Assembly: GCF_901709675.1 (NCBI RefSeq)
Contig: NC_051089.1
Location: 18,844,008 to 18,908,007 of the forward strand
Direction of reading: 5' to 3'
From: Syngnathus acus
Taxonomy: Eukaryota; Chordata; Actinopteri; Syngnathiformes; Syngnathidae
Length of the DNA: 64,000 bases
The first letter of the stretch is position 1. Every line of letters starts with the position of its first letter. The position numbers were made by a program, and so were the translations under genes. Below the pieces are notes generated by a model, which was given only the letters and a program-made list of their open reading frames with translations, was not told the DNA's origin and ran no database searches. Shown piece after piece: positions 61,588-64,000 of this stretch.

Positions 61588-62790
61588 ATTCTACCGCTTA
61601 TCTGGGGTCGGGTCGTAGACATAGCTTCAGCAGGGAAGCCCAAACTACCCTCTCCTCAGCAACTTGTTCCAGCTCTTCCGGAGGAATCCCAAGGTGTTCC
61701 CAGGCCAGCCAGAAGACATAGTTTCCTGCAGGTGGGACATGCCCAGAACACCTCACTAGGGAGGCATCCAGGACACATCCAAATCAGATGCCTGAGCCAC
61801 CTCACCTGGCTTATTTCAACTCGCAGTGGTTAGACTCTGAGTCTCTCCAAGATGACTGAGCTTTTTCACCCTTTTATCACGCTGGGGAGGAAACTCATTT
61901 CGGCTGCTGGTATCCAGGCTCTCATTCTTTTGGTCACAACCCACAACTGAGACCATAGGTGCGAGTCGGAACGTAGATCGACTGAAAAATCAAGAGCATG
62001 ACCTTTCGGGTCAGCTCCTGCTAGATCATGGCAGACCAGTACAGAGTTCACATCACACAGACACTGCTCTGATCCATCTGTCGAGCTCCCGCTCGGTCCT
62101 GCTCTCACTCGTGAAGAACCTAAGAAACTTGAATCCCTCCAGTAGGAGTAGGAATTCATGACCGACCCGTAGAGGGCATTCCACCCTTTTCCAACAAAGG
62201 ACCAAGGAAGTGCTGATTTTCATCCTAAGCGCTTCACACTTGACTACGAATGGCTTCAATGAGAGTTGGAGATCACGGCTTGAAGAACCAAACAGTACCA
62301 CATCCCCTGCAAAAAGCAGAGCTGTAATACTGAGGCCACCCAATCAGACCCCCTCAACGCCTCGGCTGCACCAAGAAATTTTGTCCATAAATCTTGGGAA
62401 CAGTATCAGTGACAAAGGGCAGCCCTGGCGGAGTCCAACCCTCCGCGGAAACAAATCCCACTTACTGCAGGCAATGCGGACCAAACTATGGCATTTGTGA
62501 TACAAAGACCGAACCGCCCTGATCACTGGGTTCGATACCCCATACTCCTGAAGCACCCCCCACAGAACTCCCCAAGGGACACAGTCGAATGCCTTCTCCA
62601 ATCCCACAAAACAAATGGAGACTGGTTGGGCAAACTCCCATGCATCCTTGAGGACCCTCCGAGGGTTTAGAGCTGGTCCACTGTTGCACAGCCGAGACAA
62701 AAACTACATTGCTCATATTTAATCTGAGATTTGACCTTCTGATGGAGCCTCCTGTTGAGCACCCCTGAATAGCATCTGCATTTTAGGGCG
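61588..62790 (-). mobile_element. Rex3 LINE, copy 3, heavily decayed 3' half
   Basis: Minus-strand RT C-terminal half. 62700-62344 has GLEKAFDCVPWGVLWGVL and [15 protein letters not shown]. 62343-62053 has LSITALLFAGDVVLFGSS, where FADD has become FAGD. Later text matches RWLGHLIRM-type positions only at DNA level. Several frame breaks. No GATG tail at the left edge (GATAAGCGGTAGAATGGG). Confidence 0.85.
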
Positions 62791-63158
62791 AGTTACGAAA
62801 TTCGCCTGTGCACAAGAGTGGTTGTGGTCGAAGAAACATACTGTGCTCCACTCCAATTCATTTCCTAACACAGCCAGCACTGGTGCATCGTGTACTCAGC
62901 ACATTGGCACTCTGTTGTTGGTGGACTCTGAATTTCTAAACAGCAAAATTTAGCAATGCGCTAAATTTCCGAAAAGTCAGTTGAACTAGTGCGCGCCCTT
63001 AGTTTTAGTTGACGAAAACTAATGACATTTTAGACTAGTTTTAGTCAAAGAAAATGATATTTTGACGTGTTAGTTATATTTAACCTGTTAATATAGCATA
63101 AATCCCCAAAGAAGCATAGGTGAAAGCAAGATTTTCACGAAGTCAATATGTTCTACAC
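62791..63158. other. Unassigned DNA
   Basis: The word GTTTTAGTTGACGAAAACTAATGACATTTTAGACTAGTTTTAGTC near 63000-63050 has internal complementarity. No gene was recognised. Confidence 0.4.
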
Positions 63159-63159
63159 A

Positions 63160-63481
63160 GGGGTGTCAAACTCATTTTTTTCGCGGGCCGCATTGTAGTC
63201 ATAGCTTCTTTCGGAGGGCCATTATGACTGTCAACCCAAATAAATGTATGAGCACCTCATATTATATACAGTAAAATCTACAAAACAAACTAACAACTCG
63301 TTTTCAAATCAGACGAGTAAAAACTGGTCAAATATTTAAAAAATATACGTATATATTAAAAGTGAAGACAATTTGCAATTCTAGTAATGACACGAATTTG
63401 ATGCACAATTTATCTTCGCGGGCCACATAAAATGATGTGGCGGGCCGTATCTGGCCCCCGGGCCTTGAGTTTGACACCTGT
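63160..63481. mobile_element. hAT MITE, relative of 5649-5980
   Basis: Ends CAGGGGTGTCAAACTC and GAGTTTGACACCTGTG. The body shares CAATTTGCAATTCTAGTAAT and GTATGAGCACCTCATATTAT (reverse of 5649-5980). The flanks TGTTCTAC and TGTTACAC match at six of eight positions. Confidence 0.75.
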
Positions 63482-63740
63482 GTTACACATTTCACCAACC
63501 TTATTATAAGTACACGTTCAAACTCTTTTTTTTTAAGCAATAGTATGCAAAAATCTTAGCCCACGACCTAAAAGTTGTGTCTTGAGTTTTGCAACCTGTG
63601 CATTAGTTTCACAGGCCTGCTCTAAATGGTCCACAGATGTGAATGTGAATATGAGTAGCTGTTTGGCTAAACATGCTCTGCGATTGGCAAGTGGCAAACA
63701 GTCTAGTTCAAAGTTGTCAGATGGGAATGGCACCAGCTCA

Positions 63741-64000
63741 CCCCTGACAACATCCCGGGTCGAGCGCTGAAGGACTGCGCTGGGGAGCTGACGGGTGTCT
63801 TCACGGACATCTTCAACATTTCCCTGCAGCAAGCCGTCGTCCCTTCGTGTTTCAAGGCTGCCACCATCGTACCTGTGCCGAAGAAACCTGCCCCGTCCTG
63901 CTTCAATGACTACCGCCCCGTGGCACTGACGCCCATCATCATGAAGTGCTTTGAGCGGCTTGTCATGGAGCACATCAGATCCATTCTACCCCCCACCATA
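63741..64000 (+). mobile_element. L2/Rex1-type LINE fragment, continues off window
   Basis: From 63745 the plus strand encodes [19 protein letters not shown], then [18 protein letters not shown] and [19 protein letters not shown]. It is nearly identical to the RT finger region of the 983-aa LINE. The left edge is abrupt after GGCACCAGCTCA. The catalytic box would lie beyond base 64000. Confidence 0.9.

Overview
The window is eukaryotic and almost certainly from a teleost fish with a repeat-rich genome. Evidence is the spliced host genes (GT-AG introns, TATA box, AATAAA signals), the fish-specific six-cysteine astacin family, and dense teleost transposons: Rex3/RTE and L2/CR1/Rex1-type LINEs, a tRNA-derived SINE, Tc1/mariner, Tigger and many hAT elements. 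A pipefish or seahorse is possible because C6 astacins are prominent there, but nothing in the window proves it.

Two host genes can be assembled. The first is fadd on the plus strand. Exon 1 (1338-1638) encodes the death effector domain and exon 2 (21231-21541) the death domain. They are joined in frame across a 19.6-kb intron made largely of nested transposons. The second is a six-cysteine astacin metalloprotease (hatching-enzyme / patristacin type) on the minus strand. A TATA box lies at 36903-36912, there is a 5' UTR exon, and nine coding pieces run from 36692 down to 31183. The pieces keep frame throughout and give 268 residues with signal peptide, propeptide, HELLHALGFNH zinc site, Met-turn and exactly six mature cysteines. 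One piece appears to be a 4-nt microexon, and the TAG stop is split by the last intron. The two genes act in unrelated processes (apoptosis signalling; extracellular proteolysis of egg envelope or related substrates).

Layout. 1-1040: hAT ends and fadd upstream DNA. 1338-21541: fadd, whose intron holds a foldback element, a Tc1 with nested elements, Tigger/mariner pieces, an RTE-like LINE end, a MITE with a perfect 24-bp hairpin, an L2-like LINE with a SINE in its 3' UTR, and a Rex3 inside a MITE. 21600-31080: intergenic, with a three-level nest (LINE interrupted by a hAT interrupted by another LINE) and a HECT C-lobe-like fragment. 31080-36912: astacin gene. 36913-64000: transposon graveyard and nursery. 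It contains an uninterrupted 983-codon LINE ORF, a Ty3/gypsy pol interrupted by two hAT elements, a hAT-like element carrying a SINE, a LINE fragment and minisatellites, a Rex3 with a solo LTR in it, a BEL/Pao fragment interrupted by a zinc-finger LINE with 61-bp target duplications and followed by a second solo LTR, a GTF2IRD2-like hAT, a third Rex3 and a LINE running off the right edge.

Several nestings are proven by exact target-site duplications readable in the sequence, so their relative order of insertion can be given. No bacterial-type system, CRISPR array, rRNA or genuine tRNA gene was seen. The novelty here is mostly in gene structure (microexon, split stop) and in the mobile-element events.
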